64,000 nt of DNA from Hellea sp. GTDB taxonomy: Bacteria > Pseudomonadota > Alphaproteobacteria > Caulobacterales > Maricaulaceae. Made by a program: the position numbers and the translations under genes. Below, one piece after another: positions 18,563-26,060 of the stretch (its first letter is position 1; each line of letters begins with the position of its first letter). Below the pieces are notes generated by a model. That model was not told the DNA's origin and did not search any database. It saw only the letters and a program-made list of their open reading frames with translations. The stretch lies in the NCBI GenBank assembly GCA_020629545.1, contig JAHDDC010000009.1:16454-80453 (forward strand), in the 5' to 3' direction.

Positions 18563-19990
18563 ATGGTATCCCGTAAAGCAAAATGGTCCGCTTTGTTTAA
18601 AGAAGAAGCGCTGGAACCGCTAAAAATACGCCTAGAGGCATTTGTAAATATGAATAACACCCGCATTTATCACGACAAACGATTCAAGTTCATCGGTGCA
18701 ACAGCGCTCGTGGCAGCGGGCCTTATATGGATAGCGCCCGAAAGCCCTCCGGCGGAAGCAAAAGTCGATACCGATATTGTCAAAGCGGCCACGCCTGCAA
18801 TTGATCTTAGCCGCGATGATATTTATCTTCTAAGCCATCCAGCGCCAGAAAAAGCCAAAACGCTAACGCTAAAATATGGCGACTCTCTTGGCCCGCTTCT
18901 GCAGAAAAATGGAATTGAGCCGAATGAGGCCTATGCGATTACCCAGAGCTTTGCCTCAGTTTATGACCCTCGCAAAGTCAAAGCCGGACAAGACTTTAAG
19001 CTTTTTTACGAGAATGGGCAGGTCAGCCACTTAACCTATAAGCCCACAATCGAAAGAACCGTCTATGTGTCGCGGCAAGGCGAAATGGATTTTTCCGCGA
19101 AAGATGTGACAGCCGAGTTCAAAATGGAAACGGTCAGCGTCAAAGCCTCAATTGAGAATTCAATCTATCTTGATGCCAACTCGCTCGGGACACCTGACAA
19201 AGTCATTCAACAATTCGCAAATATATATGAGTATTCGGTCGATTTTCAGCGCGATATTCAGCCTGGCGATGAGTTCGAAATGTTCTTCGAGGTCGCAAAA
19301 GATAATAAGGGCAATATCGTCAAGGCCGGGGATCTTTTGTTCACAAGCTTTTCCCCGCGTGGAAAAAAGCTCGATTATTATCTCTATACCGACTCCAAGG
19401 GCCGCGAAAATTTCTATGACGCATCCGGAAAAACCGCAAAACGGAAACTCCGGGCAACACCTGTGAATGGCGCCCGTCTTTCGTCGTCTTATGGGCGGCG
19501 ACGTCACCCGATCCTCGGATACCGAAAAATGCATACGGGCGTAGATTTTGCGGCCCCAACGGGAACACCTATCATGGCTGCGGGAAACGGCACTGTTGAA
19601 TATGCCGGGCGAAATGGCGGTTATGGAAATTATATAAGAATTCGCCACACAGATGGTTACAAAACGGCCTATGCCCACCTATCCAAATTTGCGACCCGCA
19701 AAGGCCGCTATGTCAAACAGGATCAGATTATCGGTTATGTGGGATCAACGGGCCGGTCAACGGGGCCGCACCTGCATTACGAAGTTCACCATCACGGTAA
19801 GAAAATCAATCCGCGACGCCTGTCACAGCTTTCAGGGAAACCGCTTTCAAACAGCGAAATGCCGGCCTTTGAAAAACGTCGCGGCGAGCTTGACCGTCTG
19901 CGGGACCAAGCCCCAATACTACAAAAAGAGCCGGTCCAGAGCGTAGAATTAATCAATAGCGAAAGCCCTGAAATACCGGCGATCGATTAG
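18563..19990 (+). CDS. M23 family metallopeptidase (LytM-like), membrane-anchored
   Basis: 475 aa. One N-terminal membrane segment (about residues 42-59), an OapA/LysM-like region (LTLKYGDSLGPLLQKNG and PRKVKAGQDFKLFY) and a C-terminal zinc peptidase domain. The zinc and catalytic motifs are HTGVDFAAPTGTPI and HLHYEVHHHGKKINP, with SSYGRRRHPILGY before them. These enzymes cut peptidoglycan cross-bridges in the periplasm. An alternative start is the ATG at 18647. The transposon inserted right behind the gene: the duplicated target begins with the last base of its TAG stop, so the protein is intact. Confidence 0.9.
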   Translation: MVSRKAKWSALFKEEALEPLKIRLEAFVNMNNTRIYHDKRFKFIGATALVAAGLIWIAPESPPAEAKVDTDIVKAATPAIDLSRDDIYLLSHPAPEKAKTLTLKYGDSLGPLLQKNGIEPNEAYAITQSFASVYDPRKVKAGQDFKLFYENGQVSHLTYKPTIERTVYVSRQGEMDFSAKDVTAEFKMETVSVKASIENSIYLDANSLGTPDKVIQQFANIYEYSVDFQRDIQPGDEFEMFFEVAKDNKGNIVKAGDLLFTSFSPRGKKLDYYLYTDSKGRENFYDASGKTAKRKLRATPVNGARLSSSYGRRRHPILGYRKMHTGVDFAAPTGTPIMAAGNGTVEYAGRNGGYGNYIRIRHTDGYKTAYAHLSKFATRKGRYVKQDQIIGYVGSTGRSTGPHLHYEVHHHGKKINPRRLSQLSGKPLSNSEMPAFEKRRGELDRLRDQAPILQKEPVQSVELINSESPEIPAID

Positions 19991-19997
19991 ATTTTCA
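19990..19997 (+). repeat. Target-site duplication, left copy
   Basis: GATTTTCA directly outside the left inverted repeat; the same 8 bp are at 23004-23011. Length fits the 8-9 bp duplications made by IS1-type transposases. Confidence 0.85.
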
Positions 19998-20017
19998 GGC
20001 AGTGGGTCAGTTTGAAA
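19998..20017 (+). repeat. Left terminal inverted repeat
   Basis: GGCAGTGGGTCAGTTTGAAA; matches the right end in inverse orientation at 19 of 20 positions and begins with GG, as many IS ends do. Confidence 0.88.
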
Positions 20018-20059
20018 TTAGGCCCTAGAATATATATGATTTGACCTTATATATCTCTC

Positions 20060-20284
20060 ATGACCAAAATTACATGTAGTTGCGGCGCGGTTTACTTGGA
20101 AAAAAAGCACAAACTGACAATGCGAGATAAAGACAAAAAGCACTGTCAGCTTTGCGGTGAAGTTATTAGTTCTTGGAACGGCGCAGTTATGTACACATAT
20201 GAGCTAATATCGCGACCAGAAAACTCCAATGATTTAAACTTATCAGCAAAATCTATTGTTGATAAAATCACCAAATCTAACTGA
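20060..20284 (+). CDS. Small CxC/CxxC protein (putative zinc ribbon), transposon cargo
   Basis: 74 aa. Cysteines at residues 6, 8, 29 and 32 (CSC and CQLC) form a zinc-ribbon-like pattern; the rest is basic and polar with no membrane segment. I know of no named family. There is no strong ribosome binding site. It runs toward the fic gene and their ends overlap by 8 bp. It may be nucleic-acid binding or a toxin partner; both are guesses. Confidence 0.6.
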   Translation: MTKITCSCGAVYLEKKHKLTMRDKDKKHCQLCGEVISSWNGAVMYTYELISRPENSNDLNLSAKSIVDKITKSN

Positions 20285-21434
20285 AGAGCGGCAACCCCTC
20301 GCCAGGCTTATAGGACTTTTTCTTGAATGGGTCGTATGTCATTTTAGGGGGCCGCGCCTTGTCACGAATTTCTAAAATTTGCCGTGAAGCAGTATAATAC
20401 CTTCCGCGCTTTTCACCATTCGCAATTAAAAGTCCAGCTTCAGCTATAGCTGTAAGGTCTCGACTTCCAGTATTCTCAGATACATCTGCACTTAAAATAT
20501 ATGAGGCGCGGCGCACTTTTAGGCCCATAGAGGCCTCAACTAGCGCCAGTGCACATCTTGGCGGCAAGTTGTTGTCTAAGACGAGTGTGTAAAACTCCTT
20601 GAAGGTATTGTTTACCTCTTGAATACGTCTTAGGTGTGTCCCGGCCTGCCTGTAGTGCGCGGTCAAACAAAATCTAACCCACGGTTTAGCGTCGCGCTCA
20701 GGATTCCAGCTTCCACCCCCTACTTCCGCCAGTACGTCGTAGTATTCTTGTTGGTTGTGCCCGATATACTCTTCAATGCTAGAGAAGATTGGAGCAATCA
20801 CACCATCATTGGCCATAACGGCAGTCTGCAAGCCCCTAGCGACACGTCCGTTCCCATCTGAAAAGGGGTGCATTATTGTTAGATTTAGGTGGGTCATAGC
20901 AGCCTGAAGCATTTTGGCCTCATTTGGCGCGTTCATATATCTTATCAACTCGTCAAGAAGATCATTTAATATTGCTCTATCTGCCCCCTCGTGAACATAT
21001 TCGCCTGTGCGAGTGCTTCTCACGCCGATCCAGCCGGGCCTTAGCTGACCCGGACGCGCTTTAAGGTCATGCTGGGTAATCATATAATGGATCGCGAGGA
21101 TATTATCTAAGCTGAACTTAAAGCTTGGACGTCTTACCTGCTGCAAAATAAATCCCATTGCCTCTTGATACCCGCGAACAGCAGAGTAGGTTTCACGGTC
21201 TGCTTCTGATGGGTCAGTATTATCGATGACAGCTAGCGCATCTTCATCCGATACGTGAATATCCTCAATCTCATTTGTTGCACGCAGCGCCTTTGCTCTA
21301 GTAATTCGGGATAGCAATCCGCTCCAGCGCCTTGGCTCTTGCTGGACGTAACTTCTAAGCGCTTCCCTCATCTCAAATATGCGGTTTACGACGCGAAGCT
21401 CATCCTCATCATAAGAACGATATGTGAACAACAT
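20277..21434 (-). CDS. Fic domain protein, class II with N-terminal inhibitory motif
   Basis: 385 aa. Fic enzymes transfer AMP or other phosphate-containing groups from nucleotides to protein hydroxyls. The complete active motif HPFSDGNGRVAR is at residues 189-200. An N-terminal inhibitory helix motif of the S/T-x-x-x-E type is at 53-58 (TNEIED, Glu57), so the enzyme should be self-inhibited and need no separate antitoxin. A winged-helix-like C-terminal part follows (SADVSENTGSRDLTAIAEAGLL). Start: ATG at 21434 with AAGGGA before it; the longer frame to 21491 would cross the operator palindrome. Divergent from the transposase by 99 bp. Confidence 0.9.
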   Translation of the reverse strand: MLFTYRSYDEDELRVVNRIFEMREALRSYVQQEPRRWSGLLSRITRAKALRATNEIEDIHVSDEDALAVIDNTDPSEADRETYSAVRGYQEAMGFILQQVRRPSFKFSLDNILAIHYMITQHDLKARPGQLRPGWIGVRSTRTGEYVHEGADRAILNDLLDELIRYMNAPNEAKMLQAAMTHLNLTIMHPFSDGNGRVARGLQTAVMANDGVIAPIFSSIEEYIGHNQQEYYDVLAEVGGGSWNPERDAKPWVRFCLTAHYRQAGTHLRRIQEVNNTFKEFYTLVLDNNLPPRCALALVEASMGLKVRRASYILSADVSENTGSRDLTAIAEAGLLIANGEKRGRYYTASRQILEIRDKARPPKMTYDPFKKKSYKPGEGLPLFS

Positions 21435-21484
21435 GAGTGTTTCCCTTTTAGTATTTGTCAAGGAGATATTATAATAACAACCAA

Positions 21485-21505
21485 ATGTCAATTATTAATT
21501 GACAT
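21485..21505. promoter_or_regulatory. Perfect 21-bp palindrome between fic and transposase
   Basis: Arms ATGTCAATTA and TAATTGACAT separated by a single T. It overlaps the -35 box of the transposase promoter and lies upstream of a TATAAT (21473-21468, minus strand) that could serve fic. A symmetric site in this position is most simply an operator for a regulator encoded by the element. Confidence 0.65.
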
Positions 21506-21527
21506 AACACCAAATGGTGGTTATATA
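21499..21527 (+). promoter_or_regulatory. Sigma-70-like promoter of the transposase
   Basis: TTGACA (21499-21504), 17-bp spacer, TATATA (21522-21527), only 6 bp before the transposase ATG, so the transcript would be nearly leaderless. The -35 is the right arm of the palindrome. Confidence 0.6.
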
Positions 21528-21533
21528 AACACC

Positions 21534-22421
21534 ATGAATAGACCGGACACAAAAGAACGCGCTCAAATCCTGCAGATGCTTTGTGAGGGCATGGCAATCC
21601 GCGCCGTCGCTCGCATTACTGGAAGAAGTAAAAATACGATCTCGAAGCTTCTGGTGGATGCTGGCAAGGTCTGTAGCGCTTATCAAGACGAACACTTCCG
21701 CGATCTGGAAGCGCGCCGCGTTGAGGTCGACGAAATCTGGTCATTCGTATATACCAAGAAAAAGAATGTAGCTAAAGCTAAGGATGCGCCAGAAGGTGCG
21801 GGTGATATCTGGACTTGGACTGCAATCGACGCTGATAGCAAGCTGGTTATGTCTTGGCTCGTTGGTGGCCGCGACGGCGAATACGCATTGTCGTTCATGG
21901 ACGACATGAAAAGCCGCCTTGCTAATCGGGTCCAGCTTACTTCTGACGGTCATAGAGCGTATCTGGATGCTGTAGAAGAAGCTTTCGGCGCTGACGTAGA
22001 CTATGCCCAATTGGTTAAGATGTATGGCAATGCGCCGGAAACCTTTAGAGGCCGCTACAGCCCCGCAACATGCACAGGCATCAAGAAAACCCGTATAGAG
22101 GGAGACCCTGATACTCATAAGGTCAGCACTTCTTACGTTGAGCGCCAGAACCTGACAATGCGGATGCACAATCGCCGCTTTACTCGCCTGACAAATGCCT
22201 TTTCAAAAAAGGTCGAAAATCATGAGGCATCAATCGCTCTTCACTTCATGTACTATAACTTCGTCAAGATCCACAAGACGCTGAAATGCTCACCTGCTAT
22301 GGCCGCAGGCGTCACCGATAAGCTTTGGGAAATGACCGATATCGTTTCAATGATTGAGCGCGCAGAGGAGCAAGGACGCCCAAAGAAACGCGGGCCATAT
22401 AATAAAAAGAGGGCGGCGTAA
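21534..22421 (+). CDS. IS1-like DDE transposase
   Basis: 295 aa in one uninterrupted frame (classical IS1 uses two frames). The N-terminal helix-turn-helix (IRAVARITGRSKNTISKLLVDAG) is followed by the catalytic core with Asp66 (VDEIW), Asp138 (TSDGHRAY) and Glu203 (YVERQNLTMR), and the IS1-type tail RLTNAFSKKVENHEAS. The longer open frame from 21339 overlaps fic and the palindrome, so I use the ATG at 21534, just after the promoter. The PemK-like gene begins 2 bp after the stop, so both are on one transcript. Confidence 0.88.
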   Translation: MNRPDTKERAQILQMLCEGMAIRAVARITGRSKNTISKLLVDAGKVCSAYQDEHFRDLEARRVEVDEIWSFVYTKKKNVAKAKDAPEGAGDIWTWTAIDADSKLVMSWLVGGRDGEYALSFMDDMKSRLANRVQLTSDGHRAYLDAVEEAFGADVDYAQLVKMYGNAPETFRGRYSPATCTGIKKTRIEGDPDTHKVSTSYVERQNLTMRMHNRRFTRLTNAFSKKVENHEASIALHFMYYNFVKIHKTLKCSPAMAAGVTDKLWEMTDIVSMIERAEEQGRPKKRGPYNKKRAA

Positions 22422-22423
22422 AA

Positions 22424-22825
22424 ATGCCAATTAGTTTTTTCCCAAGAGCAGGGCAAATTTTTACCTGCAACTTTAAAGGCTTTGTTGCTCCAGAAATGGT
22501 CAAAATAAGGCCGGTTATTGTTATTTCACCGAGGCTGCCGGGCCGATCTGAAATCGTAGCTGTGGTACCGATAAGCCTTACGCCCCCAAACAAGGAATAT
22601 CCGTTTACTGTCCGGTTATCAAAAAATTACCATCCAGACGAAGAGGATGATTTACCTTGCTGGGCCAAATGTGATATGATTTTGAATATTTCAAAAGATA
22701 GGCTTTCTTCATTTAAGGTTGGTCGAAGGAAGTGGCATACACCGAACGCCTCAGCAGAGGATTTACGAGCGGTTAAGGACGGCGTGATACATGGATTAGG
22801 TAGAGGGGACTTGCTAAGTCAGTAA
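22424..22825 (+). CDS. PemK/MazF family toxin-like protein, transposon cargo
   Basis: 133 aa. The MazF/PemK fold is suggested by the N-terminal AGQIFTCNF, the strand KIRPVIVISPR, the IVAVVPISLT strand and the C-terminal CWAKCDMILNISKDRLSSF, typical of the longer PemK-like group. Family members are mRNA interferases normally kept silent by a small antitoxin encoded immediately upstream. Here the upstream gene is the transposase and no antitoxin frame is seen on either side. It could be a free-standing member, be held back by the transposase or the 74-aa protein, or have lost activity. Confidence 0.8.
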   Translation: MPISFFPRAGQIFTCNFKGFVAPEMVKIRPVIVISPRLPGRSEIVAVVPISLTPPNKEYPFTVRLSKNYHPDEEDDLPCWAKCDMILNISKDRLSSFKVGRRKWHTPNASAEDLRAVKDGVIHGLGRGDLLSQ

Positions 22826-22879
22826 AAAACCCTTATATATTCTGAGTATCCCGGTCTTCGGGCTTTAAGACCTAGATTA

Positions 22880-22925
22880 CTAGGCAGGGTGCTCACCGAG
22901 CGATGACAAGCTCAGAGTAGCCTAG
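22880..22925 (+). other. Structured non-coding segment near the right transposon end
   Basis: Nested inverted repeats: CTAGGC (22880-22885) with GCCTAG (22920-22925) enclose GAGC/GCTC around an 8-nt loop (GATGACAA). It lies between the PemK-like stop and a terminator hairpin and could be a small RNA or the folded 3' end of the mRNA. No known RNA family recognised. Confidence 0.35.
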
Positions 22926-22942
22926 ATAATGTCAATGTCCTT

Positions 22943-22962
22943 AACCCTGCTCCGGCAGGGTT
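22943..22962 (+). terminator. Hairpin terminator of the transposon transcript
   Basis: AACCCTGC-TCCG-GCAGGGTT: perfect 8-bp stem with a UNCG-type tetraloop, followed by a short T-rich run (TTCGTATTT). Confidence 0.6.
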
Positions 22963-22983
22963 TCGTATTTCTGGAAAACAATT

Positions 22984-23003
22984 TTTCAAACTGACCCACT
23001 ACC
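22984..23003 (-). repeat. Right terminal inverted repeat
   Basis: Reads GGTAGTGGGTCAGTTTGAAA from the outside inward; one mismatch to the left repeat. Confidence 0.88.
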
Positions 23004-23011
23004 GATTTTCA
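23004..23011 (+). repeat. Target-site duplication, right copy
   Basis: GATTTTCA directly outside the right inverted repeat; identical to 19990-19997. Confidence 0.85.
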
Positions 23012-23074
23012 GGGTGACTTGTAGTTTTGCTTTTTGATCCCTAGATTAAAGACCAAAGCCATCAGGAGCACGCC

Positions 23075-23755
23075 ATGAAAGACTTTTTCAATTTCTTCTT
23101 CTCTTTTGACAAGTTGATGAAAGATAAGTTGGTCCCGGCCTTTTATTGGGCGGCCCTTATTTTCCTTGCGATCGTATTCAGCCGGAATTTTCTGGATAAA
23201 ACAATTGTCTTCAGCTTTGTAGCCAGCATTACCGGGCCGCTAGAATTTATTGCCCGTCTGGTTATGGCATTTGTCGGTCTGCGCTTGGCCTGTGAACTGG
23301 CTATCGCAATTTTCCGGATCAATGACAATTTATCCCCGGATGGCGGAAAGTCGGAAACGGCCGATATTGATCCGCTGGCAGAGGCCAGAAAGGCCGCAGA
23401 AGAAGCCGCGAAATTAGCGCGTGAAGCCACAAGTAAAGCCGTGGACAAAACCAAATCAGCTGCATCTAACCTGAAAGACGGCACGACGAAAACGGCGAGC
23501 AAAGCGGGACGAAAGGCCAGCGATGCCGTCGAAACAGCCGATGATGTGATTGAAGAGGCGGCGGAGAAAGTGAAATCAACCGCGAAGAAAATCGCAACGC
23601 CCAAAACAAAAACGACGCGAAAGACGACGGCTAAGACATCAACGACATCGACGCGCAAAAAACCAACTGCAAAAACGTCAACCGCAAAATCATCGACGGC
23701 AAAGAAAACGCCTGCTAAAAAAACGGCAACTAAAAAGCCGTCGACTAAAAAATAG
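23075..23755 (+). CDS. DUF4282 membrane protein with lysine/alanine-rich tail
   Basis: 226 aa. The first 90 residues hold two hydrophobic segments in the DUF4282 pattern (FFNFFFSFDKLM, then FYWAALIFLAIVF and FIARLVMAFVGLRLACE). From about residue 105 there is an Ala/Lys heptad-like helix (ARKAAEEAAKLAREATSKA), and from about 165 a Lys/Thr/Ala/Pro tail full of AKKT/TKK units resembling histone H1 or PhaF tails. The protein would be fixed to the inner membrane with a strongly basic cytoplasmic arm. SD AGGAG before the ATG. It begins 64 bp beyond the transposon. Confidence 0.8.
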   Translation: MKDFFNFFFSFDKLMKDKLVPAFYWAALIFLAIVFSRNFLDKTIVFSFVASITGPLEFIARLVMAFVGLRLACELAIAIFRINDNLSPDGGKSETADIDPLAEARKAAEEAAKLAREATSKAVDKTKSAASNLKDGTTKTASKAGRKASDAVETADDVIEEAAEKVKSTAKKIATPKTKTTRKTTAKTSTTSTRKKPTAKTSTAKSSTAKKTPAKKTATKKPSTKK

Positions 23756-23768
23756 ATTCCTATTTATG

Positions 23769-24419
23769 TCACAGGTTTTTCGTCGTCCAAAGGGCTAGCC
23801 CAAACAATATGAAATGCGCCGCGTTCATTGCGATAGGGAAGACGTAAAGACCAATCGTTGTCTTGAAGAAATATAGGCCAAACATGATGGCCAGCAGGAT
23901 TATTGGGCTAAAGAGGGACATCCATTTCGGGAAATTGGTTTTTCCACCTAAGATGAGATAAATCCAAATACCGGAAACCAAAATCATAGCCACCCGGAGC
24001 ACATTGACGAAGGGTTCATTATGGTCTGAAAACAGGCCAAGCAAAGGTGCCAAAGGCTGACCATTGGCAATTTCATGCACAGTCGAGGCGATGAAAAATC
24101 GCTGTCCAATCCAGGCCGTTCCGATGGCAAATGCGTAAGCGCCTATCAAGAAAAATATCGTCCCCAATCGACGGTTGGCGGGTTCCAGCTGTTTTGACAG
24201 AAACCAATAGCCGAGAATATATAAGGGGGCGGATAGCACCGCGATGAAATGCCCAAAAGATAGCCGGGAGGCGGAGATGTCGTTGAAATAGGCATAGGCC
24301 TTTACATCTTCAATTCCGCCATGAGGGGTGAATTGCATTGAGAACTCACCTATCCCGACCAGAATAGCCCCGAGAAGTCCGGCCCATCCGCAGAGCCTAG
24401 TTACAGAGTCGGCCCTCAT
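23769..24419 (-). CDS. Multi-pass membrane protein, unknown function (DUF6796-like)
   Basis: 216 aa with about six hydrophobic segments. Conserved-looking features are GEFSMQFTPHGG near the N-terminus, FGHFIAVLSAPLYILGYW and the C-terminal MNAAHFILFGLA. It resembles families annotated only as DUF6796; I am not certain. Its start overlaps the stop of the FG-GAP gene by 4 bp (ATGA), so the two form an operon. Confidence 0.75.
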   Translation of the reverse strand: MRADSVTRLCGWAGLLGAILVGIGEFSMQFTPHGGIEDVKAYAYFNDISASRLSFGHFIAVLSAPLYILGYWFLSKQLEPANRRLGTIFFLIGAYAFAIGTAWIGQRFFIASTVHEIANGQPLAPLLGLFSDHNEPFVNVLRVAMILVSGIWIYLILGGKTNFPKWMSLFSPIILLAIMFGLYFFKTTIGLYVFPIAMNAAHFILFGLALWTTKNL

Positions 24420-25987
24420 TTGACTGCTACTTCCAAGGTTGTGCCCGCCGCTATATCAGAGTTCATCTCAGTCTCTCCATTTTGAAACTCTATTTTCAAG
24501 GACGCGGAGACTGCGTTCCCTATTCCGAATATCATATCCCGGCCTTGGTCTGAGCCCATACCTTGGGAAGTTAAAAATTGGCGCGTTTGCGTAAGTTCAC
24601 CATCTGTCACAGTGACCCGTGCATTGATAGAAGACGCTGTATTGGGGAGTCTGACCTTTATCCAATTACGGTTAGCGCCATTATTGATATAAGCCAGGGA
24701 AGGCCCATCAAAGTTTGCCCAGACAAGATCGGGCCAGCCATCTCCATTGAAATCGGAGACGATGGGTGCAATTCCAAATTTTGTATTCTTTGCACCTGCC
24801 GTTTTTTCTACTGGCGCAAATCGGTCTCCATAATTTAAAAGAATTTTTCCCGGATATTTTGCTAACAATTTATTGGCAGGAAATCTCGCATAGTTTTGCG
24901 CAGCTAGAATATCCTCACGACCATCCAGATTCATGTCGGCAAAAATGGTTCCCCAACCGAATCCATAGCGGTCCGCATTCATTTCATTAGCCCGGTCTGT
25001 AAATTTGAGCCCGCCATTATTGTGAAACAACATATAGGCGGGGTTAAAAACATCATCGTCTTCCAGATTTCCGCGGAGAATGGCTGGCGGTAAAGTATAT
25101 CCGACATTCGAAAAATAGAGATCAATCAAACCGTCATTATCATAATCGCCTGCCGCGACTCCCATCGGGTATGAGAAATCTGAAGGATTGGGAATTGACT
25201 TAAATTTTTGAGCGCCAGTGTTCTCATACATTTCAACTTTCCCGGTGTCTTGTGCGATAATCAGGTCGCTATCCAAATCATTATCGAGATCGGCAAAGAG
25301 GCCAATAAAGGTATTGTGTTGACGCCAAACGCCAGCGGTCTTTGATATATCCTCCCAGTTCCCGTTGCCTTTATTGAGAAACAAATGACTATAACCGCCA
25401 TAGCCGTTCGAAAAATTCGTTTCGCCTTCGACGCGTTCGATCTTGAGATATCCAGCAACATACATGTCGGCGAGACCATCTTTATTGATGTCACCAAAGC
25501 CGATCGAAAGAGGGGTCGTATTTTCTGCGATGGGCAAATTTAGATTTACGCTCCCGAGTTCACCCTGTGTGTTCTCATGGTACCAAATTCCGCTCTCACG
25601 TGCGGTAAACAAATCCACATCACCATCATTATCAATATCCATCGAAGCGGCCCCATGAGTCGCATCGGAACGGTCTTTGGTAAGAGAGATTGGAAGGGCT
25701 TGAAATCGGCCTTCATTGAAAGTAAATATTTTGTCTGCCTGATCATCGCCGCCGCCTAGGAACAACTCGTCCTGCCCGTCACCATCAAGATCAAAAGCCG
25801 CGCTACCCAGGAACGGTAAGGAACCTGTCAGATCGGCTTTATGGATAAATGGGAGATCAACGGATCGGAAAGACAAGTCTGTCTTTCCTTGGGGTCCTTT
25901 TTCCGCTTGCCATATTCGCAGCGCTACAAATGCACCAATGATGACAATAACGATTATGGCAAATAGCCATTTTATAAACTTAAACAT
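24416..25987 (-). CDS. FG-GAP/VCBS repeat protein (CRTAC1-like), membrane-anchored
   Basis: 523 aa. One N-terminal transmembrane helix (about residues 8-25) precedes a seven-bladed-propeller-type domain with many calcium-binding repeats of the form DxDxDGxxD (DLDGDGQDE, DIDNDGDVD, DLDNDLDSD, DYDNDGLID, DFNGDGWPD). The C-terminus holds an ASPIC/UnbV-like region (NWIKVRLPNTASSINARVTV). Such proteins are extracytoplasmic and calcium-dependent; the ligand is unknown. Confidence 0.85.
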   Translation of the reverse strand: MFKFIKWLFAIIVIVIIGAFVALRIWQAEKGPQGKTDLSFRSVDLPFIHKADLTGSLPFLGSAAFDLDGDGQDELFLGGGDDQADKIFTFNEGRFQALPISLTKDRSDATHGAASMDIDNDGDVDLFTARESGIWYHENTQGELGSVNLNLPIAENTTPLSIGFGDINKDGLADMYVAGYLKIERVEGETNFSNGYGGYSHLFLNKGNGNWEDISKTAGVWRQHNTFIGLFADLDNDLDSDLIIAQDTGKVEMYENTGAQKFKSIPNPSDFSYPMGVAAGDYDNDGLIDLYFSNVGYTLPPAILRGNLEDDDVFNPAYMLFHNNGGLKFTDRANEMNADRYGFGWGTIFADMNLDGREDILAAQNYARFPANKLLAKYPGKILLNYGDRFAPVEKTAGAKNTKFGIAPIVSDFNGDGWPDLVWANFDGPSLAYINNGANRNWIKVRLPNTASSINARVTVTDGELTQTRQFLTSQGMGSDQGRDMIFGIGNAVSASLKIEFQNGETEMNSDIAAGTTLEVAVK

Positions 25988-26060
25988 GACCCGACCTCTC
26001 TTGTATAAGAAAGATTAGTGCAAAATTTGGCGATCACTGTCGAGTCACAAAAAAGCGAGA

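Larger units (their letters stand above)
19998..23003 (+). mobile_element. 3,006-bp transposon with IS1-like transposase and toxin cargo
   Basis: The element is bounded by 20-bp inverted repeats with one mismatch and flanked by perfect 8-bp direct repeats. Inside are, in order, a 74-aa CxC/CxxC protein (+), a Fic protein (-), a DDE transposase (+) and a PemK/MazF-type protein (+), then a structured non-coding right end. The perfect target duplication suggests recent insertion, just behind the stop codon of the M23 gene. The element is unusually gene-rich for an IS of this type, and every gene inside other than the transposase is cargo. Confidence 0.88.

Noticed and set aside
21339..21533. Extended N-terminus of the transposase
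   Set aside because: The added part overlaps fic and the operator palindrome and lies before the promoter.
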